The notes beneath the pieces were generated by a model that worked only from the letters and a program-made list of their open reading frames with translations, was not told the DNA's origin and searched no databases. The position numbers were made by a program, and so were the translations under genes. Positions 1 through 6,617 of a stretch of DNA of 12,184 nt are shown in pieces (position 1 is the first letter of the stretch; each line of letters begins with the position of its first letter). Origin of the DNA: JBLHKW01 sp047618565 (GTDB taxonomy: Bacteria > Planctomycetota > UBA1135 > GCA-002686595); contig JBLHKW010000154.1 of assembly GCA_047618565.1 (NCBI GenBank), positions 1-12,184 on the forward strand. The letters run 5' to 3'.

Positions 1-785
1 ATCAGGTCGACCTCCTCCCAGAGGTACTGCCCGATGTCCGCAGCCCAGAGCGCGCCTGTTTCCACGTCGAAGGAGAAGCGCCAGACGTTGCGCAAGCCAT
101 AGGCCCAGATCTCCGGCAGGGCGTCCTTCCGTTCGACGAAGGGGTTGTCCTCGGGAACCGTGTAGCCCGGGCCATCCCCGCTCACATCGACGCGCAGGAT
201 CGTTCCCAGCCGGGTGCCGAGATTCTGGCCATTGCCGTCTGGATCGTCCGCCGCCCCACCGTCGCCGAAGGACACGTAGAGCATTCCGTCATCGGGCCCG
301 AACGCGATCATGCCACCGTTGTGATTACGGTAGGGCTGGGGCTCTTCGAGGATGACTTCCTCGAAATCGGGGTCCGCGCGATCCGGATTGTCCTGCGAGA
401 CACGAAAGCGCGCGACGATCCCGACCTCGTCCTTCACGGACGAAGAATAATGCACGTAGAACTCCCCGCTCTCTGCGTAGTCGGGCGCAAAGGCGAGTCC
501 CAGCAGGCCTTCCTCGTTGCCAGCCCGACTGACGCGCTCCGAGATGTCGAGGAACACCTCGCTCGCCGCGACATCCTCCTCACCCGCGAAGACGCGGATC
601 ACACCTGCCTGCTCGCAGATGAAGATGCGGCCGCTTCCATCCCCCGCGCCCGTCAGAAACACGGGCCGCTGCAAACGCACCCGGGGAAACGCGCGCTCGA
701 GGCCGACGCCGGTTTCCTGCGCGGCTTCGAGCGGGGCGGCGGTCAGGACGGTGATGAGAGAGAGGAGGATCTGGCGTATCAGCAT
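1..785 (-). CDS. PQQ-dependent soluble sugar dehydrogenase (N-terminal part, cut by window edge)
   Basis: This is the first 261 residues of a glucose/sorbosone dehydrogenase-family beta-propeller enzyme, which oxidises aldose sugars with pyrroloquinoline quinone, usually in the periplasm. The frame is open to the left edge. It starts at the ATG at 785, which follows an in-frame TAG 15 bases upstream, so no earlier start is possible. Residues 1-22 look like a signal peptide (hydrophobic core ILLSLITVLTA, then LEAAQ). In family terms, His155 in YRNHNGGMIAFGP matches the catalytic histidine, FGDGG follows at 173-177, and Arg232-Asn233 in YGLRNVWRFSFD match the PQQ-contacting pair. LGTILRVDVSGDGPGY and PEIWAYGLRN are typical of the Yli-type aldose dehydrogenase subgroup. 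The family is usually about 350-450 residues, so roughly a third is missing. It is divergent from the epoxide-hydrolase-like gene with 142 bp between the start codons. The family call is secure; the sugar substrate cannot be inferred. Confidence 0.9.
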   Translation of the reverse strand, partial: MLIRQILLSLITVLTAAPLEAAQETGVGLERAFPRVRLQRPVFLTGAGDGSGRIFICEQAGVIRVFAGEEDVAASEVFLDISERVSRAGNEEGLLGLAFAPDYAESGEFYVHYSSSVKDEVGIVARFRVSQDNPDRADPDFEEVILEEPQPYRNHNGGMIAFGPDDGMLYVSFGDGGAADDPDGNGQNLGTRLGTILRVDVSGDGPGYTVPEDNPFVERKDALPEIWAYGLRNVWRFSFDVETGALWAADIGQYLWEEVDL

Positions 786-859
786 GATGCCGCGATCCTA
801 GCCCGGATTATTCATGATCACGCGGACGAAACCCCACGAACGGTCGCCTTCGTCACCCT

Positions 860-889
860 TTCGGCTTCTGGCGGCGCTTCCGCTATGAT
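860..889 (+). promoter_or_regulatory. Candidate sigma70-like promoter of the epoxide-hydrolase-like gene
   Basis: A good -10 hexamer, TATGAT, lies at 884-889, with a weak -35 candidate TTCGGC at 860-865 (18-bp spacing). Transcription would begin near 896, giving a leader of about 30 nt before the ATG at 928. AAGGA at 916-920 is a plausible ribosome binding site 7 nt before that ATG. Only the -10 box is convincing. Confidence 0.4.
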
Positions 890-927
890 CCGCACTCAAT
901 CCCGATTGGAAGACCAAGGAAGCCTTC

Positions 928-1854
928 ATGTATCGATCGACCCTCGCACTCGCCATCGCGTTTCTAACGGCGCCGGCGTACTCAGCAGACGATTATCTGC
1001 TTTCGCAAGTCGAGCATCACTACGCCGACTCGGACGGCGTCAAGATCCACTACGCGGCGATTGGTGAAGGACCCCTGGTGGTGATGATCCACGGATTTCC
1101 TGATTACTGGTACACGTGGAGGCATCAGATGATGGCGCTGGCTGACGACTTCCGTGTCCTGGCCATCGATCAACGCGGCTACAACCTCAGCGGTCAACCC
1201 GAAGGCGTAGAGGCGTACGACATGCAGCTCCTGGTGGCAGATGTCGCGGCTGTGATCAGGGATGCGGGCGCGGAGAAGGCCTCGATCGTCGGTCACGATT
1301 GGGGCGGTGCCGTGGCCTGGACCTTCGCGATGTACGAGCCAGAGATGACGGAGAAGCTCGTCATTCTGAACTTGCCCCATCCCAACGGCATGGCGAGAGA
1401 ACTCGCCGAAAACGCCGAGCAAAAAGCGAACAGCCAGTACGCCCGGAATTTTCGGACCAAGTCCGCCTCCGACCCGGATGTCTTCTTTGGCATGCCGATG
1501 ACAGCGCAGACGCTCTCGGGATGGGTCACCGATGGGGAAGCCCGCAAACACTACGTCGAGGCCTTCGAACGCTCGTCCTTCGACGGAATGCTGGCTTATT
1601 ACAAGCGCAACTACCCCGGTGACGACAACAACGGGGGCTTCGCTGCTCCCGATCAACCACAGGTGCGGGCGCCCGTTCTTCAGTTCCACGGCCTGGACGA
1701 CAGCGCGTTGCACTCGGACGGTCTGAACAACACCTGGGATTGGCTGGAGAAGGACCTGACCCTGGTCACGGTCCCGGGAGCCGGGCACTTCGTGCAGCAA
1801 GACGCCCCCGATATTGTGACGGACACCATGCACTGGTGGTTGCTGCGGCAGTAG
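928..1854 (+). CDS. Secreted-looking alpha/beta hydrolase, epoxide hydrolase group
   Basis: The 308-residue product has the full epoxide hydrolase signature. HGFP at 55-58 forms the oxyanion hole, in the context HGFPDYWYTWRHQ. GHDWGG at 122-127 carries the nucleophile Asp124. A cap tyrosine is likely at Tyr225 (MLAYYKRNYP), with Tyr171 a possible partner. The charge relay is Asp257 or Asp258 with His287 (GAGHFVQQDAP). Such enzymes open epoxides through a covalent aspartyl ester. Haloalkane and fluoroacetate dehalogenases share the fold, but the HGFPxxW motif and cap tyrosine favour an epoxide hydrolase. Unlike most relatives it begins with a probable signal peptide (residues 1-19, AYS before ADD), so it may act outside the cytoplasm. 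AAGGA sits 7 nt before the ATG. It stands alone on this strand and converges on the MFS gene with 27 bp between stops. Substrate unknown. Confidence 0.85.
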   Translation: MYRSTLALAIAFLTAPAYSADDYLLSQVEHHYADSDGVKIHYAAIGEGPLVVMIHGFPDYWYTWRHQMMALADDFRVLAIDQRGYNLSGQPEGVEAYDMQLLVADVAAVIRDAGAEKASIVGHDWGGAVAWTFAMYEPEMTEKLVILNLPHPNGMARELAENAEQKANSQYARNFRTKSASDPDVFFGMPMTAQTLSGWVTDGEARKHYVEAFERSSFDGMLAYYKRNYPGDDNNGGFAAPDQPQVRAPVLQFHGLDDSALHSDGLNNTWDWLEKDLTLVTVPGAGHFVQQDAPDIVTDTMHWWLLRQ

Positions 1855-1881
1855 GAGCCGGGCTGAGCAGCCGAAGCGCCT

Positions 1882-3084
1882 TCAGGCCCGGTGCGCTTCG
1901 CGGCGTGCGAGCAACCAGAACCCGATGGCGGTAATCGCACCGAGAACCAGACAGGTCCACCACACCATGTCGGGCCCGGCCTGCTCCCACACGCGCGTCC
2001 CGACCAGCGGTGCGGCGGCCACCGCCAGGGAGAAGGCGATGCCGTAGGCAGCCATGTACGCGCCGCGGCTCCCGCGGTCGGCGCGCCCCACGACCCAGTT
2101 GGTCATCGTCGGGGCGGTCAGCATCTCGCCAATGGTCCAGAGCACGATCAGGAAGACGATCCACACGAGGCTCCCGGACAGGGGCAGCAACCCAAATCCC
2201 AGTCCGACCAGTGCGCAAGAAATCGCCACCAGGGTGAGCGGGTTGCGGGTCTCGACGAGCTTCACGAGCGGCATTTCGAACAGCACGATCAGCGCGGTGT
2301 TCACGATGATCAGCAGGCCGAAGGTCCCGGTGCTGTAGCCGCGCTCTTGAACGAGGTAGAGCGGGAACGTGCTGTGCATCTGGAAGAAGATCACGGCCTG
2401 CAGCAACAGCAGGATGAAGGCCACCATGAAGACACCATCGCGCCAGGGCGAGCGAGCGCTGGTGGAGCTGCTCTTCGGCTCGTGGTACTCCTTCTCGGCA
2501 CTCGAGGGCGGCAGCGCAACGGCGAGGTAGACCGCCGCGGCGAGGCATGTGCCCCCGTCCACCCAGAACAGGAACCTGTAGTCGACCGCGGCGAGGAAAC
2601 CGCCCAGTACCGGACCGACCGTCCAGCCGAGGTTGATGGCCAGGCGGTTCAGGCCAAAGGCCCGCGCGCGCACTGATGGCGGCGCGAACGCTGCCAGCGC
2701 GACGCCATTGGCAGGCCGGAAGGCCTCGGCCAGACAACCCAGACAGAACGCGCCAGCGAGCAGGGCCGGTCGTTCGCGCAGGACGCTGAAGGCCAGGAGG
2801 GTCAGCGCCGCGCTCGTCAGGCTGCCGATCTGCACAATGCGATAGCCGATGCGGTCGACCAGCCAGCCACCGGCCCCGACGCCGATGATCGCGCCGGCGC
2901 CGTAGACCGCGAGCACCTCGCCCGCCTCCGACGGCGTGAAGCCCCGTTGCGAGGTGAGGTAGAGCACCAGGAACGGCAGGACCATCGAACCGCAGCGGTT
3001 GATGAACAGGACGATCGAGAGGATCCAGACCTCGCGTGGCAGACCCTGGAAGGCTGCGCGGTAGACCGAAAAGAGGCGTGACAC
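1882..3084 (-). CDS. MFS transporter (12-TM, drug/metabolite efflux type)
   Basis: The 400-residue product is a major facilitator superfamily carrier with about 12 membrane spans. After a short cytosolic N-terminus, TM1 is near residues 20-43. The MFS motif A lies between TM2 and TM3 at 72-82 (GGWLVDRIGYR). A cytosolic central loop at about 185-205 is rich in Ser, Lys and Glu and separates the two six-helix halves. The overall pattern resembles the small multidrug/metabolite exporters of the YdeE/MdtH type, but the substrate cannot be read from sequence. The start is GTG at 3084: an in-frame TAG lies four codons upstream, and no clear Shine-Dalgarno site is visible. The gene is divergent from the Lrp/AsnC regulator across 154 bp, a common arrangement in which such a regulator controls an adjacent amino acid or metabolite exporter. 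Regulation by it is inference. Confidence 0.85.
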   Translation of the reverse strand: MSRLFSVYRAAFQGLPREVWILSIVLFINRCGSMVLPFLVLYLTSQRGFTPSEAGEVLAVYGAGAIIGVGAGGWLVDRIGYRIVQIGSLTSAALTLLAFSVLRERPALLAGAFCLGCLAEAFRPANGVALAAFAPPSVRARAFGLNRLAINLGWTVGPVLGGFLAAVDYRFLFWVDGGTCLAAAVYLAVALPPSSAEKEYHEPKSSSTSARSPWRDGVFMVAFILLLLQAVIFFQMHSTFPLYLVQERGYSTGTFGLLIIVNTALIVLFEMPLVKLVETRNPLTLVAISCALVGLGFGLLPLSGSLVWIVFLIVLWTIGEMLTAPTMTNWVVGRADRGSRGAYMAAYGIAFSLAVAAAPLVGTRVWEQAGPDMVWWTCLVLGAITAIGFWLLARREAHRA

Positions 3085-3152
3085 GCGAGCAGGCTACCAA
3101 TGGTGGGCCGCCCGTCCACGATGGGCAGCCTCCGACAGAGTCGTTACGACCA

Positions 3153-3236
3153 CGAAACGCTGCGCCCGCAGCAAATAATTCGCCCCTTTCGTCCAAACGG
3201 ACACGATTCATCTCCGTAGAGCTCATTTCGACGAAA
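3153..3236. promoter_or_regulatory. Divergent control region with repeated TTTCG/CGAAA blocks
   Basis: The gap between the MFS gene and the Lrp/AsnC gene contains CGAAA at 3153-3157, TTTCG at 3187-3191, and a perfect 11-bp palindrome TTTCG-A-CGAAA at 3226-3236 that ends two bases before the regulator start codon. GTCC-AAAC-GGAC at 3191-3202 is a second dyad, and GCTGC-GCCC-GCAGC at 3159-3172 a third. The only AT-rich stretch is at 3171-3180, where a -10 box for either direction could lie. Lrp/AsnC proteins bind multiple degenerate dyads and often autoregulate, so these are reasonable operator candidates. No clear promoter pair was found. Confidence 0.4.
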
Positions 3237-3238
3237 CA

Positions 3239-3694
3239 ATGGACACCATCGACCTCCGCATCCTGACCCTGCTCCAGGGCAACGCCCGCATGGCCGCGAG
3301 CGACATTTCGCGCCAGCTGGAGCTGGTTCCTTCCGCGATCCACCAGCGCATCAAGAAGCTGGAAGAGAGCGGCGTGATCCGTGGCTACAGCGCCCGCCTC
3401 GATCCCGTGGCGCTCGACCGGGGCCTGGTGGCGTTCGTCCACCTGCGCACCGACGAACGCCTCGGCGACCCGTCGGTTGCGGAAGCGGTCGCGGACCTGC
3501 CCGAGGTGCTCGAAGTACACGACATCGCCGGCGAGGACTGCTACCTGCTCAAGGTGCGTGTCGCGGATACCGCCGCACTGCACACGCTGCTACGCGAGCG
3601 CATCGCACAGATCGAATCCGTGCGCTCGACGCGCACGACGATCGTCATGAAGACCTTCAAGGAAACCGGCGAGCTTCCCATCACGATCGCCTGA
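3239..3694 (+). CDS. Lrp/AsnC-family transcriptional regulator
   Basis: The 151-residue length and layout are typical of the family. The N-terminal winged helix-turn-helix (about residues 1-60) opens MDTIDLRILTLLQGNARM, with ISRQLELVPSAIHQRIKKLE as the recognition region and GVIRGYSARLDP as the wing. The C-terminal RAM effector-binding domain spans about 65-145, with EVHDIAGEDCYLLKVRV and VRSTRTTIVMKTFKETGELPI. These proteins form octamers or hexadecamers and respond to amino acids or related small molecules; the ligand is unknown. The ATG at 3239 has no purine-rich site before it; instead a perfect palindrome occupies that position. It may control the divergent MFS gene. The C11 peptidase gene starts 25 bp downstream on the same strand, so the two may be co-transcribed. 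Confidence 0.93.
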   Translation: MDTIDLRILTLLQGNARMAASDISRQLELVPSAIHQRIKKLEESGVIRGYSARLDPVALDRGLVAFVHLRTDERLGDPSVAEAVADLPEVLEVHDIAGEDCYLLKVRVADTAALHTLLRERIAQIESVRSTRTTIVMKTFKETGELPITIA

Positions 3695-3719
3695 GACGAC
3701 CCCTTTCCCGGACACCACC

Positions 3720-5120
3720 ATGCTATCCCTGACCCTCTGCGCCCTGACCAGTCTCTCCGCCACGGGGCTCGCGCCCGACGAGAACCTGGGCGACTGGACC
3801 ATCCTCTTCTACGGCGCGACCGAGAACAGCGCCGAGGAGTCCTTCATGCCCGACATCGAGGACATGCGCCAGGCGCTGGACACCGGGCCGAGCGTCGAGG
3901 TGCTCTGTCTGGTCGATCGCAGCGAGCGCTTCACGGACTCGCGCGCCGGCTTCGGCGAGGATTTCTCGGGAGCGCGCCTGTACCGCTTTGACGGCAAGCA
4001 GGCGCAGCGCCTGGACGGTGGCAGCGAGATGCCCGAGATCGGCCTCGACGGGAGCACGGACCTCAACATGGGCGATGCCGCGACCCTCGCGCGTTTCATG
4101 CGCTGGGGCAAGGCCCACTACCCTGCGCGCCACTACGCGCTCGTCTTCTACAGCCACGGTGGCGGATGGTCCTGGTGCCCGGACGAGGGCAGCGCGAACG
4201 ACCAGCTGCAGGTCGCCGAGATCACGCAGACGCTCGGCGAGAAGGACTCGGTCGACCTGATGGTCATGGACGTCTGCTCCATGGGCGGGATCGAGAACGC
4301 GTACCAGTGGCGTCCGGGCAACGGCGGCTTCTCCGCCGACTACCTGCTCGCAACGCCGAACGCGGGCTACCCCTTTCCCTGGGGCCAGATCCTGGGCCGC
4401 ATGCGCGCCGGCGCCGCGGTCACCGAGGGCCTGCTCGACGTGGCCAAGCTCGAGGCGGCAGACTTTGGACGCCTGATCATCGACGAGACGCGCGGCTTTC
4501 GCGAACGGATGAGGGCCGTGCACCCGGGGGACGCCGAGCACATCGATGGCGAGGCCCAGGCGCTGCTCGATCTCTCGATGGCAAGCGACGCCAAGCAGGC
4601 CTTCGACCAGCTCGCCGTCGCCCTGGCCGCCTCCACGCCCGGAACACGTGAAGAGTTCGAGTCCTATCGTGGGTTCGACAAGGAACGTCCGGCCATGGAC
4701 TACTTCACGGAGGATCTGTCGGGCTGGAGCAAGCTGCCGAGCTTCGACGCCTACGGCCTGGCGCGCGACGTGTACGAGTCCGCAGCCTTCTCAGCCCCCA
4801 TCACGGCCGCCTGCAAGAGCGTGATGCAGACCGTCGATCAGCTCGTGGTGCACTCCTTCGGTATGGCGAAGTTCGAGGGCTTCGAGCCCGGACGCCACGG
4901 TGTCTACGTGATCTTCCCCGGCGGCTGGATCGACCGCCCGACGTGGTCGCAGTTCCGCTGGCTGCACCCGGACGAGGGCCCCGAAGGATCCGGCAACTAC
5001 GCCTGGTGCCGCGACGGAGCCACGCCGGGCAACGGCGAGATCGAGAACTGGTTCGAGCTGCTGGACGCCTGGTACGACGAGTCCACCGAAGGCGGCGGAG
5101 TCAACGGGTACACCCCGTAG
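3720..5120 (+). CDS. Clostripain-related cysteine peptidase (family C11)
   Basis: The 466-residue product carries the clan CD (caspase-like) catalytic signature of family C11. Strand 1 is DWTILFYGATENSAE (25-39). The catalytic His is His146 in YALVFYSHGGGW. The catalytic Cys is Cys186 in DLMVMDVCSMGGIENAYQ, matching the clostripain D-x-C-x-M-G pattern. Family members cleave after Arg or Lys and many self-process. Residues 1-17 form a short hydrophobic leader (MLSLTLCALTSLSATGL), so export is likely, though the leader is short and no cysteine sits at a lipobox. The C-terminal part (about 320-466) has aromatic-rich segments such as VYVIFPGGWIDRPTWSQFRW, which resemble the C-terminal domain of other C11 proteins. 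No Shine-Dalgarno site is clear before the ATG at 3720. Its place directly after an Lrp/AsnC gene suggests joint transcription. The biological substrate is unknown. Confidence 0.88.
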   Translation: MLSLTLCALTSLSATGLAPDENLGDWTILFYGATENSAEESFMPDIEDMRQALDTGPSVEVLCLVDRSERFTDSRAGFGEDFSGARLYRFDGKQAQRLDGGSEMPEIGLDGSTDLNMGDAATLARFMRWGKAHYPARHYALVFYSHGGGWSWCPDEGSANDQLQVAEITQTLGEKDSVDLMVMDVCSMGGIENAYQWRPGNGGFSADYLLATPNAGYPFPWGQILGRMRAGAAVTEGLLDVAKLEAADFGRLIIDETRGFRERMRAVHPGDAEHIDGEAQALLDLSMASDAKQAFDQLAVALAASTPGTREEFESYRGFDKERPAMDYFTEDLSGWSKLPSFDAYGLARDVYESAAFSAPITAACKSVMQTVDQLVVHSFGMAKFEGFEPGRHGVYVIFPGGWIDRPTWSQFRWLHPDEGPEGSGNYAWCRDGATPGNGEIENWFELLDAWYDESTEGGGVNGYTP

Positions 5121-5162
5121 ACCGGGCGCGGGCCTGACCCGGCCACAAAGCTGCCGTTGCAG

Positions 5163-5264
5163 GGGACGGGTCTGCTAGGCTGCTCGACCGGGTAAGGAAG
5201 CCGATCCCGCGGTGTCGCCGGAGCCACCTGGGCGACAGAAACTCATGTTCTTCTACCCCGTCCC
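5163..5264 (+). other. Possible structured RNA element in the gap before the HTTM-DCC gene
   Basis: GGGACGGG at 5163-5170 is perfectly complementary to CCCGTCCC at 5257-5264, which would close a domain of about 100 nt. Inside it are a 7-bp hairpin TGTCGCC (5213-5219) with GGCGACA (5231-5237) and an 11-nt loop, a 4-bp pairing GGCT (5179-5182) with AGCC (5199-5202), and AGAA/TTCT around 5237-5251. It does not match any riboswitch, SRP or 6S consensus I can recall. GC-rich DNA forms stems by chance, so this is only a candidate. It overlaps a short open frame at 5245-5340. Confidence 0.25.
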
Positions 5265-5340
5265 GAGACCCGCGAGCTACAGGGCCAGCATGGCCAGCGA
5301 GCGGATGTGCGTAGAGGCGATCGGGGACACGCGCCGGTGA
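5245..5340 (+). CDS. Possible short leader ORF translationally coupled to the HTTM-DCC gene
   Basis: A 31-codon frame starts at ATG 5245 (MFFYPVPRPASYRAS...) and ends with TGA at 5338-5340. That stop overlaps the GTG start of the next gene as GTGA. A GTG at 5212 would lengthen it by 11 codons; an in-frame TAG at 5176 limits it. The four-base overlap is what one expects of translational coupling. However, the frame is short, no strong ribosome binding site is seen, and the product is not recognised. It may be fortuitous. Confidence 0.2.
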   Translation: MFFYPVPRPASYRASMASERMCVEAIGDTRR

Positions 5341-6605
5341 GCACGTTGAGCGTGAGCGAGGGCACCGCCCCGATCGGACAGCCCGGCTGGACCGGTGGCC
5401 AGTACAGCCTGATCCGGGTGCTCTTCGGAGCCTACCTGACGGCTCACTTCGGCATGCTCGCCCTGGGCGGAGGCGTGCTCGGGGACCCGGCGCCCGCCCT
5501 GACTCAAGACCCGCTGCTGCGGATCTTCCCGAACATATTCGCTCTCTGGGATGCACCCGGATTCGTCAACGCGATCTTGATCGGCGCCGTTTGCGCGAGC
5601 CTGGCGATCACGTTCGGATGGCAGCGTCGAGTTGCAGCGCTGTACCTGGGCTACGTCGCGGCCTGCCTCTTCCTGCGCGACCCGATGAGTTCTGCTCGAA
5701 GCCTGCCCTACCTCATCCTGCTGCACGCCGCCGTGCCGCTGGCCCCGTTCGGGGCGTGGACGGCGCGTGGCCGATCGGACCCGGGCAACGGCTGGCGCAT
5801 GCCGCTGCAGCTCTTCCAGGTGGCGTGGATCCTGATGTCGATCGGATACACGCACGCGGGCGTCACGAAACTGACTGGCGTCCAGGCCGACGCCTGGATC
5901 GACGGCAGCGCGCTCGCGCAGCTGCTGGCCAGCCCGATCGCGCGCGAACTGCCCTCCGAACTGCTGTTGCGCCTGCCGGAGCTCGTCCTGCGCATCGCGA
6001 CCTGGAGTACGGTCGGCATGCAGCTCGCCTTCGTGCTGCTCGCACTCTCCGCGCGCACACGCAGGATCGCCTGGACCTGGCTACTCCTGACGCACGTGTG
6101 CGCCCTGCTGCTGACGCGCTCCGCGGACCTGCCCCTGGCGCTGATCGCCCTGCATCTCTTTACCTTCGACCCGCGCTGGTTTCGCGCAAGGGTCGCCAGC
6201 GAACCGGAGTTCGTCCTGTACGACGGCGACTGCGGACTCTGCCACCACACGGTGCGCTTCGTCATCGCAGAGGACAGCCACGGCCGCGCATTCCGGTTCG
6301 CGACCCAGAGTGGCGAGACCTTCCAGCGCCTGATCCCGGCGGACCAGCGTGCGGACCTGCCCGACGCGATCGTCGTCGTGCGATCCGATGGCGTCCTGTT
6401 ACTGCGCTCGGACAGCATCGTGCATATCTTGCACGGACTCGGCGGATTGTGGAGCGCCCTTGGCTCGCTCCTCAGCTGGATACCGCGCCCCCTGCGTGAC
6501 ACCGGCTACGACCTGGTCGCTCGGGTGCGCAAGCGCATCTTCGCCGCGCCCGACGCCGCCTGCCCACTCATGCCAGCCGACCTGCAGACACGCTTTTCGG
6601 ATTGA
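5337..6605 (+). CDS. HTTM membrane protein fused to a DCC thiol-disulfide oxidoreductase domain
   Basis: The 422-residue product has two parts. Residues about 20-285 are a multi-span HTTM domain (the bacterial relative of vitamin K-dependent gamma-carboxylase), with the characteristic segment YTHAGVTKLTGVQADAWIDG at 171-190. Residues about 290-422 are a DCC (DUF393) domain, starting EFVLYDGDCGLCHHTVRFV with the redox-like pair Cys299-x-x-Cys302 after Asp298. It ends with the usual IPRPLRDTGYDLVARVRKRIF segment. The DCC domain is predicted to be a thioredoxin-fold oxidoreductase; what the HTTM part does in bacteria is not established. I prefer the GTG at 5337 because GGGGA at 5323-5327 lies 9 nt before it. 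A longer frame from GTG 5307 would add ten charged residues (RRGDRGHAP). The gene converges on the TauE/SafE gene with only 12 bp between stops. Confidence 0.85.
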   Translation: MSTLSVSEGTAPIGQPGWTGGQYSLIRVLFGAYLTAHFGMLALGGGVLGDPAPALTQDPLLRIFPNIFALWDAPGFVNAILIGAVCASLAITFGWQRRVAALYLGYVAACLFLRDPMSSARSLPYLILLHAAVPLAPFGAWTARGRSDPGNGWRMPLQLFQVAWILMSIGYTHAGVTKLTGVQADAWIDGSALAQLLASPIARELPSELLLRLPELVLRIATWSTVGMQLAFVLLALSARTRRIAWTWLLLTHVCALLLTRSADLPLALIALHLFTFDPRWFRARVASEPEFVLYDGDCGLCHHTVRFVIAEDSHGRAFRFATQSGETFQRLIPADQRADLPDAIVVVRSDGVLLLRSDSIVHILHGLGGLWSALGSLLSWIPRPLRDTGYDLVARVRKRIFAAPDAACPLMPADLQTRFSD

Positions 6606-6617
6606 CCGCCTGGCGCC

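Noticed and set aside
321..1067. A 248-codon plus-strand frame opposite the sugar dehydrogenase
   Set aside because: It is antisense to a clear glucose/sorbosone dehydrogenase frame and reads through the divergent promoter region; no recognisable domain.
982..1833. A 283-codon minus-strand frame opposite the epoxide-hydrolase-like gene
   Set aside because: The plus-strand frame carries a full catalytic triad and signal peptide; this one is its antisense shadow.
928..1854. Haloalkane or fluoroacetate dehalogenase instead of epoxide hydrolase
   Set aside because: The nucleophile context GHDWGG is shared with haloalkane dehalogenases, but HGFPDYW and the cap YYKRNY segment fit epoxide hydrolases better; fluoroacetate dehalogenases usually have HDRG.
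1855..1881. Bidirectional terminator between the epoxide-hydrolase-like and MFS genes
   Set aside because: Only a 4-5 bp stem (GGCT/AGCC) with no T-run is present in the 27-bp gap; too weak to call.
1766..3583. A 605-codon open frame on the minus strand across the MFS and Lrp/AsnC genes
   Set aside because: It is a frame shadow caused by high GC. Its product is Arg/Gly/Pro-rich with no domain, while the overlapping frames encode clear MFS and Lrp/AsnC proteins.
5122..5144. Rho-independent terminator after the C11 peptidase gene
   Set aside because: A 5-bp CCGGG/CCCGG stem with an 11-nt loop and no T-run; expected by chance at this GC content.
5163..5264. Identification of the folded region as 6S RNA, SRP RNA or a known riboswitch
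   Set aside because: The region is shorter than 6S RNA, lacks the SRP GGAAG/AGCAGCC domain IV pattern, and matches none of the riboswitch cores (TPP, cobalamin, SAM, SAH, fluoride, c-di-GMP) I could recall.
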